The position numbers were made by a program, and so were the translations under genes. From Amylostereum areolatum (taxonomy: Eukaryota; Basidiomycota; Agaricomycetes; Russulales; Stereaceae): DNA of 64,000 bases. Positions 1 through 9,819 of the stretch are shown in pieces. The first letter of the stretch is position 1; each line of letters opens with the position of its first letter. Location of the stretch: contig SAXG01000031.1 of assembly GCA_012932865.1 (NCBI GenBank), positions 431,471 through 495,470 on the forward strand, written 5' to 3'. The notes beneath the pieces are model-generated. The model searched no databases. It was given only the letters and a program-made list of their open reading frames with translations, and had not been told where the DNA came from.

Positions 1-830
1 GAGAGTGGGAGTATAGGATCTGGAGCCACAGGTACCTGTCTCAAGGTTGCAGGTACCTGTAAGAGTGCACTCGTGAAGAGCTCTAAAATGTACCATGAAT
101 TGCCCCTGGCTGGACACCCTGGTCGTTTTAAGACCTACAAACTTGTGAGTTGCGAATACTGGTGGCCCGGCATGTCTGTCTTTGTCCGCGACTTTGTAGC
201 AGGATGCGCAACCTGTCAATCGACGAAGACACAGAGCAGCCAACCCCACATTGATATGATCCCAAACGAGGTACCCGATCGACCATTCGGTGTCATCTCC
301 ACCGACTTCATTGTCGAACTCCCTGACTGTGAAGGCTATAACACTGTCAATGTCGTAGTCGATCGCCTCACCAAGATGGTGGTTACTACCCCATGCACGA
401 CAAAGATCACCAGCGATGGCACGGCCAACATCCTCTTCGACAAGGTATATCGGCACTATGGCTTAGCAGACAAGATCATCTCGGATTGTGGACCCCAATT
501 TGCTGGACAGTTGATGCATACACTCAACGAGAAGCTCGGGATCAAGTCCGCCCTCAGCACAGTGTATCACCCACAGACAGACGGCCAGACCGAACGCGAA
601 AACCAGAACCTCGAACAGCTCCTACAAGTATTCTGCAACTACCGACAAGATGACTGGATGAAGTGGTTGCCCTTCTTCGAGTTTTCTCACAACTCTCGCA
701 CCCACACAGCTACTGGAAAGGCTCCCTTTGAAGTCCTCTACGGTTTCCTCCCAAAGATGTACCCATCTGTCAACCCGTCCTCAAAGGTTCCTGCAGTCGA
801 AGAACGCCTCCATCATCAGCAAAGTCGGCT
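1..830 (+). pseudogene. Ty3/gypsy Pol fragment: integrase zinc finger and catalytic core (5' truncated, interrupted)
   Basis: The frame is open from the first base of the window to about 830. It encodes the integrase of a Ty3/gypsy retrotransposon, which inserts the cDNA copy into the genome. Visible in order: the HHCC zinc-binding module (YHELPLAGH followed by CATC), then the catalytic core with first Asp in STDFIVELP, second Asp in ISDCGPQF, and the Glu in HPQTDGQTERENQ. The residue after the second Asp is Cys where Arg is usual (SDRGPQF), which fits a C-to-T change at CGT. The frame is lost at an inverted-repeat junction near 814-834, and Pol resumes after about 930 bp. RT, RNase H and the 5' LTR lie outside the window. 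Non-functional copy. Confidence 0.9.
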
Positions 831-1783
831 GAGCATGGGTGCTTGTGTCCAGCACCGGTCCAGCTGGCCAAGCATGGTCATGCATCGGGAAACACGGCCA
901 GGCGGCCTATAGGCCGTCGCCAGACCCGATATTTGCTCCAGCGGTCACGTGGTGCGTCTCCCATGAAACGCGCGTTGCTCAATCGCGGAGTTCAAAACGT
1001 CTCTTGACCTCGACCACCGTCATCCCCTCATTTCCTCTCGCGTCAGCCTTTTTTACTCCGTCAAAACGATCAAAGTATGTGTTATTGTATTATGTCTGTG
1101 CAGTTTAACCTTCTCACCCTAAAAATTCCCGCTAGCTTTAGAGAATGAGAACATGCCCTGGACTTGAAGGCTGTCCGCACAAGACTGTCCGCGCTTGCTG
1201 GATTGGAGGTACCCGCATTCACGACAACTTGAGGGAAGGTTTCTAGTTACGGCTGAGTTTTCAGTGGGTCTGCGGCCAAAAAATGGTGAGTATTCTCTGT
1301 ATCAATTGCACTGTTATTAACCCATTTTACTCCCTTCAGCACCGTTGGGTTTCATACTTCGTAAGGGTGAGTTCTCATATGCACGCATATATGCACCGCA
1401 AGCATGCTAACTGGTCGGATTACAGTGCTTGTGGCGAAAATTCCGTTGGAAATGGCGAGCGTGCATGCACAACATGTGGTGCTCTATCCTATTCACTACG
1501 CACGCACCGTTGTTTTGTACATCACATGTATATCCCTCGTAGTAGTGAAATAAAATACATTTTTGTGGCCTACCTGCTTCTGACAAAGCTAGACCATGCC
1601 TCGCGAAGCCAGCCCATGCTGGTAGAATTTCACCATATTGGTGGAATTTGGCAAGGATGGTGGAACCGGCAGGTGCACCATTGGGGCATGGTGGGATGGT
1701 CAGCGCAAGGTGGCATGGTGGGTATTGCGATGCATCACGAGGCCCTGGCCATGCATCGTGAAGCTCAGCCGACTTTGCTGATG
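814..1783. repeat. 21 bp perfect inverted repeat at the edges of the pol insertion (814-834 / 1763-1783)
   Basis: The 21 bases at 814-834 (core cagcaaagtcggctgagc) are the exact reverse complement of 1763-1783. Both arms include pol-like sequence, because the right arm reads into the resumed Pol frame DFADGQLKEVRQEI. Joining the flanks directly would make an imperfect palindrome, so the insertion site may itself have been palindromic. Confidence 0.8.
831..1766. mobile_element. ~930 bp insertion splitting the gypsy pol gene
   Basis: Pol homology stops near 830 and resumes near 1770 in a shifted frame. The DNA between has no recognisable coding domain. The junctions are a perfect 21 bp inverted repeat (814-834 and 1763-1783). 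The words catgcatcg and ggccat recur near both internal ends. This looks like a small non-autonomous insertion, or a rearrangement at a palindrome within pol. I could not identify a clear target-site duplication or a class. Confidence 0.55.
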
Positions 1784-2490
1784 GTCAACTTAAAGAAGTC
1801 CGACAGGAGATCAAGGCCAGCCTCGCCCTCGCATCAGACTTGATGAAGCACTACAATGGCGACACGGTCAACAAATCAATACAGTTTGCTGTCGGAGACA
1901 AAGTATGGCTAGAAGGCAAGAATCTGAAGATGACAAGACCGAAAGCTAAGCTCGCCGCCAAACAATTTGGACCCTTCGAGATCATTGACGTCGTCAGCCC
2001 AGTCAACTACCGCTTGAAGCTGCCGAAGATGTGGTGAATCCATCCAGTCTTCCATGCCTCGTTGCTCACCGCGTATAAGGAGACAGCCGCTCACGGGCCA
2101 AATTATGAACAGCCGCCACCCGACCTCATTGATGATGAAGAAGAATATGATGTTGAAGACATCATTGACTCGAAGCCGACCTGCAACAAGAAAGGCATAC
2201 AATACCTCATCAAGTGGGCAGGCTATCCTGACTCCGAGAATACCTGGCTCCCTCGCTCCTCGCTCTCAAAGGTCACCGACATGATCAATGCCTTCCACAA
2301 ATGCCATCCAAACGCACCCCGCCCTGTGCATTCCCTCGGCATCTCCTTTGACGATTTTCTCACATCCACCCTTGCAGATGACATCGCGCTCCAGGCAAAA
2401 GTGCATCTTAAAGGGGGGGTAATGTCACAGATCACTCCATTTCTCTCTTCGTTTGCAGACCTCGTACATGCAACGCGTCACGGCATATGA
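1769..2490 (+). pseudogene. Ty3/gypsy Pol C-terminus with chromodomain (in-frame stop)
   Basis: Pol resumes with DFADGQLKEVRQEI, then the typical integrase C-terminal segment (FAVGDKVWLEGKNL, KLAAKQFGPFEIIDVV, VNYRLKLP), then IHPVFHASLLTAYKE, and a chromodomain (YDVEDIIDSK, YLIKWAGYPDSENTWLP) of the kind that directs chromovirus integration. An in-frame TGA at 2035-2037 sits where related elements have a CGA-type Arg codon, so a C-to-T change is likely. The frame then runs through the polypurine tract and stops at 2488-2490, inside the 3' LTR. The element is dead in this copy. Confidence 0.88.
2409..2419 (+). other. Polypurine tract of the gypsy element
   Basis: The run AAAGGGGGGG lies immediately before TAA-TGTCAC, the start of the LTR. 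This is the standard position of the plus-strand primer of LTR retrotransposons. Confidence 0.7.
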
Positions 2491-2845
2491 CTTTCCCTTG
2501 CATCACATGCTTCAACGACATCATTGCCCGGACTTCCGAGCGGGGTTCCGCATCCTTATCTATGACATCATTGCTCTGGACCTTTGTCCTCCGCCCCATG
2601 ACTCCTTTCTTATTGTTCCCCCCGCTCGCACCACTATTGCATTGCATTGCATCATCGTTCTCACTTGTATATAAGGACAGTGTTTCTCTTCCCTTTTCCC
2701 TAGACTGTCCATCTTGTCATACAGTACTGTAGCGCAAGTTGCACTACCCTAGACCCCAGCACTCTCGAATCTATTGTTTCTTCTCGCTCCTCCCATCGTC
2801 GTGACTTAGGCGGTTCCATTGGTCTCATAAACTGCGTTTCTGACA
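2423..2845 (+). mobile_element. 3' LTR of the gypsy element (about 423 bp)
   Basis: It begins TGTCACAG right after the polypurine tract and ends TCTGACA, giving short inverted ends TGTCA/TGACA. A TATA box (TATATAAGG) lies at about 2668-2676, as expected for the U3 promoter. The partner LTR is outside the window, so the boundaries rest on the terminal motifs alone and no target duplication could be checked. Confidence 0.72.
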
Positions 2846-3330
2846 GCGAAGTCCAATGCGAGGTCCGATGGTAAACTACAGTAGAAGTAGGCTCGATATA
2901 TATAATTAGGAGGCGTTCATGACAGCTAGAGACCTGACACTGGAGCTCGAGAGCGGCGGCGGCAAGTGTGTCGGATGTTGGACAGTGTCACGGTCACATC
3001 CAATCAGTGATGATGGTAACGGTTCGTCAGGCTGGTCACGGTCACGGAAGAGTGCCGATCCGTTTTAAATGGTACAGTACCTTACTGTAGCGTCTCACTA
3101 ACTTGCATAAGGTATAATACATAACTCGAAGTATCCCTTCGACTGAGTGTCTCACTAACTTGCATAAGTCTGTTCAACAACAGTGCATCACAAAACCTCA
3201 CACCCCACACCCAGGACAGTATAAGGCCTGCGAGTATAGCTTATAGATACATAAGTGGACATAAGATAAAAATGAGAAAATTTAACGCAAGCTGAGCGCA
3301 CACGAGTTCTAGCTAGCCACAAACATACAA
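2846..3330. other. Intergenic, with a 20 bp direct repeat
   Basis: No coding sequence seen. An exact 20-base direct repeat (starting gtctcactaacttg) lies at 3092-3111 and 3149-3168. The rest is AT-richer than the neighbouring genes. Confidence 0.6.
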
Positions 3331-4879
3331 TTATGCCCTAACTGTTAGCTTCTCTTCTAGTAAGTCTGCCTTATGTTTCTGGTCAAGGTCATCTATGACA
3401 ACTTCAAGCCCATCACCTTCAAGGACATCATCCCAAGACAGATTTTGCTTTCTCAAACGGTGATCAGTAACACGATCCTATACTTTTGTTTCAGTATAAA
3501 CACAACGTATAGTGAAAAGATAACCCACCTGAGAATAGTTGTAGGTTCGGATTTTCTCACTGCGGTCAGCGGTACGAACCAGGCTTTTGCGAGCAGCACG
3601 ATGGTCAATCTGATCCTGGATAATTTTTCTGTCCATGAGCCTGGCGCGGAGGATTTGAAAGGCACGACGTCGGTTCTGTCCCACAGACATGAGTCAGAAT
3701 GAGTCGCAAGAGGGCAAATGACGTACCTGATGCTGACTGCGTTCGTCTTGCATGGACACACTGATGCCCGTAGGCATATGCGTCAACCGCACAGCGGACT
3801 CCGTTTTGTTGACGTGCTGGAGATCAGTGTGTTAGACGAGACCGCTGCATGACTGGTATGACCCTTACCTGGCCGCCCGCGCCGCGAGCGCGCATAACCT
3901 CCACGCGAACGTCTTCCATGTTGAACAGGTCGTCTTGTCCCTCTGATGAAGGTTCCTCCGATAGCGGCAGGACCTAATGCCATGTCAGTCACACGGGAAA
4001 GAAATCTGTGGGAGACAACGCACCACGACGGCGACAGTGCTCGTATGCACGCGTCCACTAGCCTCGGTTGCCGGAACCCTTTGCACTCGGTGCACACCGC
4101 TCTCCCAGCGCAATGCATCGTACGCACCCACGCCTTTGATCTCCAACACGCTGTCTTTAATTCCGCCGCTGTCGCTCTCGTTGCTGGCCACGACGGTTGG
4201 CACCCAGCTTTTGCTGAACGCGAAGCGCGTATATACCCGCATTAACTCGGAGAGAAAAAGCGAGGCTTCCGAACCGCCCACACCCGACTTGAGCTCCATG
4301 AGTGCCGACATATCCGCCGTGTCCGACGGTGGAATGACGATTGAGGGAAAGTTGTCGGTGACGAGCTGTTTCATGTCGCCCAGCAGTTCCTGAGATTCGG
4401 ACTCTGCTAGTTCGGATAGTTCGGGGTCATCGAATAGCGGGAGGGTGTCTGTCAGAGCCTAGTGCAACGTCTCCGTGAGTAGGTAGCAGCGAAATTACGA
4501 GCACCCTGGCTGACAGCTTTCTTTTGGAGCCAACTCGTCCATGCTTGCTCAAGCGGTTTAAGGCTCTTCCTCTGCTTCCCTAAGGAAAGGTTGTGATAAG
4601 ACGCAGCACCGTCCTGCTCGCGCGTATGAGGATAAGAAAGGGTACCGATAGCACAGTCGTACTACACACCTTGTCGCGCAAAGAGATGCTCGCATTGTAC
4701 CCTTCCTCCACGACGCGAAGCAGGCGGGCGTGCCCGCGCTCTAGTTCATCGAGGTTTTCCAAGACCTTGCGAGACGATATCTGTGACGTGTACCGGATGC
4801 TGGTGAGAATGGGAAATGGTATCGCAGGCCATGAAGGTCTTGAACAGCGAAGAAGTGGAAGCATGAACAAGGGAAACAA
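3331..4879 (-). CDS. MRF1: Mitochondrial peptide chain release factor 1 (class I)
   Basis: Spliced gene. It recognises UAA/UAG on the mitochondrial ribosome and triggers release of the finished peptide. The start at 4879 gives a hydrophobic/basic leader ([17 protein letters not shown]) that fits a mitochondrial presequence. Exon 1 (4670-4879) has the N-terminal helical region ([20 protein letters not shown]). The exon ending near 3990 has [10 protein letters not shown] and [15 protein letters not shown], where PAT matches the RF1 stop-codon recognition tripeptide. After an intron, MRARGAGGQ carries the catalytic GGQ; a further intron separates it from [13 protein letters not shown]. Later exons give [11 protein letters not shown] and TYNYSQ, then DRVTDHR and the stop at 3331-3333. 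All key motifs are intact. The exact edges of the small exon near 4505-4579 are uncertain. Confidence 0.93.
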
Positions 4880-5006
4880 ACGATTGAACCAACTGGCGAT
4901 CGCTCGGGCAAACTCCGGAGCAAACGGCCCGATCGCGCTCTGGCTTTTTGCTGCTTCTCACCTTCACGCTTCCCTACTCCCCTCCATTGCGCCTGCCTTC
5001 TTGACT

Positions 5007-7161
5007 ATGGACAATCTAGTATCGACAGCGTATACATCGGTCCCAAAGTCCCTAAGGACCTCATCGCCTCCTCCTCCCGGCCTCCGCAAACATTCTCACA
5101 TCGCAAACAAGAAGCTTCGAACACATCTCGACCGCCAGTCAAATCATGCAGCACGCTCAAAATCCTTACTGAAAGATGCAGAGATACTCGCGACAAATGA
5201 CGTTGGAAAAGTAGAAGTGGAAGGAGAGATGGAAAGGACGTGGAGGATCAGTCAGGACGAGATCGAAAAGGAGGTCGGGGGCGATGCCGCAAAAGGACGA
5301 AGAGAAATGGTACTCGACGGCGGTCCATATCGCTCACGGTACACTCGCAATGGCAGGTAAGCACATCGTCGTTCTATTCCCTTCCGTCCGGATTCTGTGG
5401 ACGCATCCGAGCGCACGCTAGGGTGCGCCTTTCGGCTCACCCGTTCGGACCGCAAACTCAAACGTAACTTGCAGGCATATGGCCATCGTTGGGCAGAAAG
5501 GACATGTTGCAACCTTCGACTGGCAAACTGGGACGATGCACTCCGAGCTTCAGCTGCAGGAGACATGTAGAGATATCACGTACGTCCCCTCTTTTGCTCT
5601 AGCCTCTTCCACTGACCCTCCCAAGTTTCCTTCAAGATCACTCTCACTATGCCGTCGCCCAGAAAAAATACGTGTTCATCTACGACCGCGATGGTGTCGA
5701 GCTACATCGCCTCAAGTCGCATGTTGAACCCACACGCCTTGAATTTCTTCCCTTCCACTGGCTGCTTGCCTCCATAGTACGCCCCTCGCGCCCCTACCTT
5801 CGGGCCCGCATCCTCATCCCCACATCATATCTGTAGGGAAACACGGGATACCTCAAGTACCAAGACACCTCTACTGGACAGCTGGTCGTCGAACATCGAA
5901 CAAAACTCGGCGCGTGCACAACCATGACCCAAAACCAACACAACGCTGTCATCTACCTCGGCCACCAAAACGGGACCGTAACATTGTGGACCCCGAACAT
6001 GCCCGATCCTGTTGTACGCGTGCTCACGCACATAGGCCCCGTATGCAGCGTTGCCGTCGATCCCAGTTCCGGCGGGCGGTACATGGCGACGGCGGGCGCG
6101 GACGGCACAGTGAAAGTCTGGGATTGTCGAAATTGGAAAGGCGTGGTTCGCGAATGGGGTGCTCGAGGAGGTAGCGCTCAAGTCGAATGGAGTCAGCGTG
6201 GATGTCTCGCCGTCGCGTCCGGTGGTACCGTCAACGTATATCCATTCCCTCTTTTCTTCTCTTTTCCGCTCGCTCAAATCACACCGTACGCAGGTACACT
6301 CCCGACCTTCGATCCACCAACCGTTCTCCGCACATGTTCTTCCTCCTCTCTATCTCACTCACCCCATCCCCCACCGCCCTTTAAACTCTCTGCGTTTCTG
6401 CCCCTTCCAAGATATCCTCACCATCGGCCACGGTGCAGGCCTCTCAAGTATCCTCGTCCCTGGCTCCGGCGAACCGAACTTCGACAGTGCAGAGGCCGAT
6501 CCCTTCGAAAACAAGAAGGCACGGCGCGAGCGTGAAGTCAAAGCTCTCCTCGACAAGGTTGGTTTTCGACTCTCCTTCATTCTCTCGTTTACGATCATTC
6601 ATCTCGCCGTCAGATCCAACCCGACATGATCGCCCTCGACCCCGAGTTCGTTGGCTCGCTCGCCCCTCCAAGCAAGCTGACAACAGACGGTTCAATACCG
6701 TATGCCCGCCTCCCTCGCCTGGACCGACTACGGACAAATGGCGCGGCTGACGAAACCGAGGTCATGAGCGATGAGAATGACAACGCGGACGACGATGGGA
6801 AGACAGGCGATAATGGCAAAGTACGCGATCAAGAGGACCGCGAGAAGCGTAAAATGCGCGGCAAGGGCAAAAGTCTCAAACGGTACTGTGCATCCTCGTG
6901 GTTCCATGTGCCGACAGTCATCCTCACTCTCCCCCAAGGTACCTCCGCAAGCAACGTAAAAATGTTATCGACCCCAAAGCAGTACGTCTTTTCATCCCCC
7001 GTCCTCCCCTCCCTCGCTAATATTTTACCATTAAAAAGGTCGCGATACGCGCCAAGCTCGAGAAGGAGCGCGAGGCGCGGCGTCAAGCGAGAGATGCAGC
7101 CAAAGGCATGTCGAAAGAACACGAGCCCTCCGCGCTCGATCGATTCAAACGCCATTCATAA
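5007..7161 (+). CDS. UTP7: UTP7/WDR46-like U3 snoRNP WD40 protein
   Basis: Eight exons (5007-5356, 5475-5579, 5626-5776, 5837-6235, 6294-6557, 6614-6882, 6939-6981, 7039-7161) join in frame to 567 aa. Utp7 is a small-subunit processome component acting in the nucleolus on 18S rRNA maturation. The N-terminus is charged and helical. The middle is a WD40 propeller (CSVAVDPSSGGRYMATAGAD, GTVKVWDCRNW). The signature BING4 C-terminal region follows (FCPFQDILTIGHG, LSSILVPGSGEPNFDS, ADPFENKKARREREV). An acidic stretch and a very basic tail end the protein. The start is the first ATG in frame, head-to-head with MRF1, leaving 127 bp between starts. All introns are GT-AG and about 50-120 nt. Confidence 0.93.
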
Positions 7162-9819
7162 ACATTCGACTATCCACAGTATGGCGCTGGTGCGTTATCT
7201 CTCTTCCTTGGTTTCCCCTTCCACACCTGATGTATTTTCGCTATGTACGTATCAGCCCGTTCGAGACTTGATGCATGGTGGCTGAACAGGGAACGCGCCT
7301 CGCCTCGTTCTCTCCCAGGACCAACTCAACCTCGCCTCGCCTCTTTCAGCCGTCGCCCACGGCTCCTCGTCTCCCTCATCACTCCCAACCCTCTTCTCTT
7401 CCTCCTCCGCTGTACGTCTCTGCGGAGGTCATTCGCCATCGTGCGAGTCCGCCCATCGACTTTATCGGTGCATATCGCGCAGAGTACTCCGGCCGTCTCA
7501 TATGGCCTGTACCGCACATGTCATTTACCTCGCCTGTTCGTGGTCCCTCGGGCTAATATGCATGCATGATGATGTCCCGTTCTTCTCCTGCTAGCTCACG
7601 CCCTCCCCTCCACAAAGTAAGCCACCGCTATCCAATCTTTCTCCGCGGACAAAGAGAAGTGCAATAGATAGCTTGGTCGCCCATCTCAGTTCCATCCAGA
7701 GAGCGGGGTACCTCTTCTAGCTCGTTCCAGGACAACACAGAAAATAGACATTCTGATCTACATTCATGGATGATGCAACAGATAGTGCGGCATGTGCTCA
7801 TCATATTATGCACCCATCATCACCTGCACAACACAATAACACATCCAGCTCAAGTGCTATAAACACACGCCACACGCCAAGAAGCAGTGAATGTGTATGA
7901 AAATACGCTCCGGCTTATTATACACTAGCATAGACCCATGCATTGCACTCATTCAAGTAGCAAGGCTGTGGTGATTGTATTCAAATAAGCAACAAATAAG
8001 CATAACTAAGTACTAAGCATGAAGTGTAGAAGATTCAACTCGCAGTCCGATAGTAGGAAAACTGTAGCCGGGATGCCTAGAGGGGTTTGTGACGGTCCCA
8101 AATGCTCTCGCTCGTGTCGGGCTCTCTTGGCAATCTGCCATTTCGATAGCAGAGTGGGTTGTTCTGTTCCTTGAGGGTTCAGAGCTGGAGTCCTTGGGGG
8201 CGTAGGAAGCAAGTCGCTGAGGGCCGAGTAGGCCTGCGAATATGCAATGTCGATGAGGACATATCACCTGTGATATGGATAACAAAAGGATCAGTAAAGC
8301 CTTTACTATCACATTGATTGATACTGTATGCACGTACCATCTATGAAAGCTCCGTTCGAGGCTTGCTGGTTGGTTGGGTTCTTGCATTATCGTGTCGCCT
8401 GTCGTTGATTCGGACGTGGACGACACAATACAATGCTGTTGCGGACCTTCAGGATCCTGAGGATGTCGTTGTGCTCGCACTCAAGACCGGCGGTGGCCAA
8501 TGGCGTCAGCCGAGGAAAGCTGTAGACAACAATATAGTAAGCAAGGACATTGATCAGTTTGTTAAGGTCAGTCATACCTGGACGGCCGTGTTCTCGTTCG
8601 CTTGCGAGGAGGTTGAATGGGCACTGTTTCTGGGGGCTGCATCTTGGACGGAATCAGTGGACCTGCGTTCCTGCTCGGTGCACCATCCCAATGGCCAGCC
8701 AATGTCACCCCCAACTCGCATAGATTCTTCTGCACAAATAGTACATGTCAGTTCGTCTCGCAAGAGAGAAAGAAAATGCGCACATGATCCAGATGAATGC
8801 ACCGAGATGCACTGGATGCAGATGACAGGGTGTGCTGTACTGTGTCGTGTCGGGTCGTGTCGTGTCGTACATCACTCGAGCTCGGGACCACCACGCCTCA
8901 TCCGAGCACCGAGGAAATTTCCCGAAAAATCTCTAGATATATAAATAAATCCAATCAGGGGGGGTGGGAGCGACGCGGTCATCGTGACCGAAGCGACAAA
9001 ACACGTCCGTGTTGCTGCACAAACATTGCTTTGGAGGAAAATTGATTTGAATTTGTTTTCTGATATACAAAGTAAAAGGTATAAGTAGGGCTGTGCCATG
9101 GAGGCTACTTTGACGCTAACGGCGGTGCGTAGAGGTGCCATAGAGAGTGGGAAGGTATGACGGTGGCCAAGTACGTGGTGGAGGTCAAGACGAAGAGCGA
9201 CGCGGCGACCCGGCCGACGCGCAAGCCTAGGATGACGCAAGCAGCCACGTGCATTTGTCAACGCGACCTGTCACGTGTCGCGTTACGATGACGTGGCTGT
9301 TGTCCCACAACCAATCAGAAAGCTCACTTGTCTCGCGGTTTGTGTCGTGACGTGACGCAGCGCTCCACCGCGTCTCTCTTTGTATTAAAGGATGATAGGA
9401 TATCAGTTCCAGCCGCTCAACCCAGACGCCCATACGCGTCCAAGCCAAAGTAAGTCCACACGCTATGCGCACTAATAGGGTTGATTCAGTAGATGTCCTG
9501 TCGTAACAGAAAAGAGCGACGATGTGTAGGTGGTAGACTACGACGGGTGGGGGTAGAAGATATACTAATGGTGAAGTTCAGCTAGATACTGTCCAAAGGA
9601 AACGGAAGCGAGAAATGGTCCGTACATCCTCCCTCAACGACGACAGAAAAAAGAAACAGAACGTTGCAAATCAAGAGGAAAGGGGGATAGATGGAAGATA
9701 GCTGGATCCTACGCGGCGCACACCCATTAGTACTGAGCGATGAGACACGAACACAACATCCTTCCGATCAACCTACGGAGGGCCATCGCTGAGTTCATTG
9801 TATCAAGGCCGTTAAGCAT
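7162..9819. other. Intergenic region, 2.6 kb, mostly without recognisable genes
   Basis: No recognisable protein. It holds a short pentanucleotide repeat (GTGTC)n at 8842-8867 and a GC-rich stretch with TGACG/CACGTG-like words near 9240-9360. One weak spliced candidate on the minus strand is listed separately. Confidence 0.5.
8006..8802 (-). CDS. Possible short spliced gene, unrecognised
   Basis: On the minus strand there are three intron-like segments with good signals: GTATGA to TCTACAG near 8520-8570, GTACGTGC to ATCACAG near 8270-8335, and an alternative acceptor TTCGCAG near 8236. The flanking translations look like ordinary low-complexity fungal protein (SAHSTSSQANENTAVQ; LLPTPPRTPALNPQG). 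I could not join all segments in one frame, and I recognise no domain. It may be a decayed gene or a non-coding transcript. Confidence 0.25.

Noticed and set aside
1283..1843. 186-codon frame inside the gypsy insertion
   Set aside because: It crosses the insertion boundary into pol in the wrong frame and has no recognisable domain.
8842..8867. Short GTGTC repeat as a possible CRISPR or telomere-like array
   Set aside because: Five imperfect copies of a pentamer, no spacers and no telomeric unit; simple microsatellite.
8318..8944. 208-codon plus-strand frame
   Set aside because: No domain, and composition not like the neighbours; the opposite strand has better intron signals, and even that is weak.
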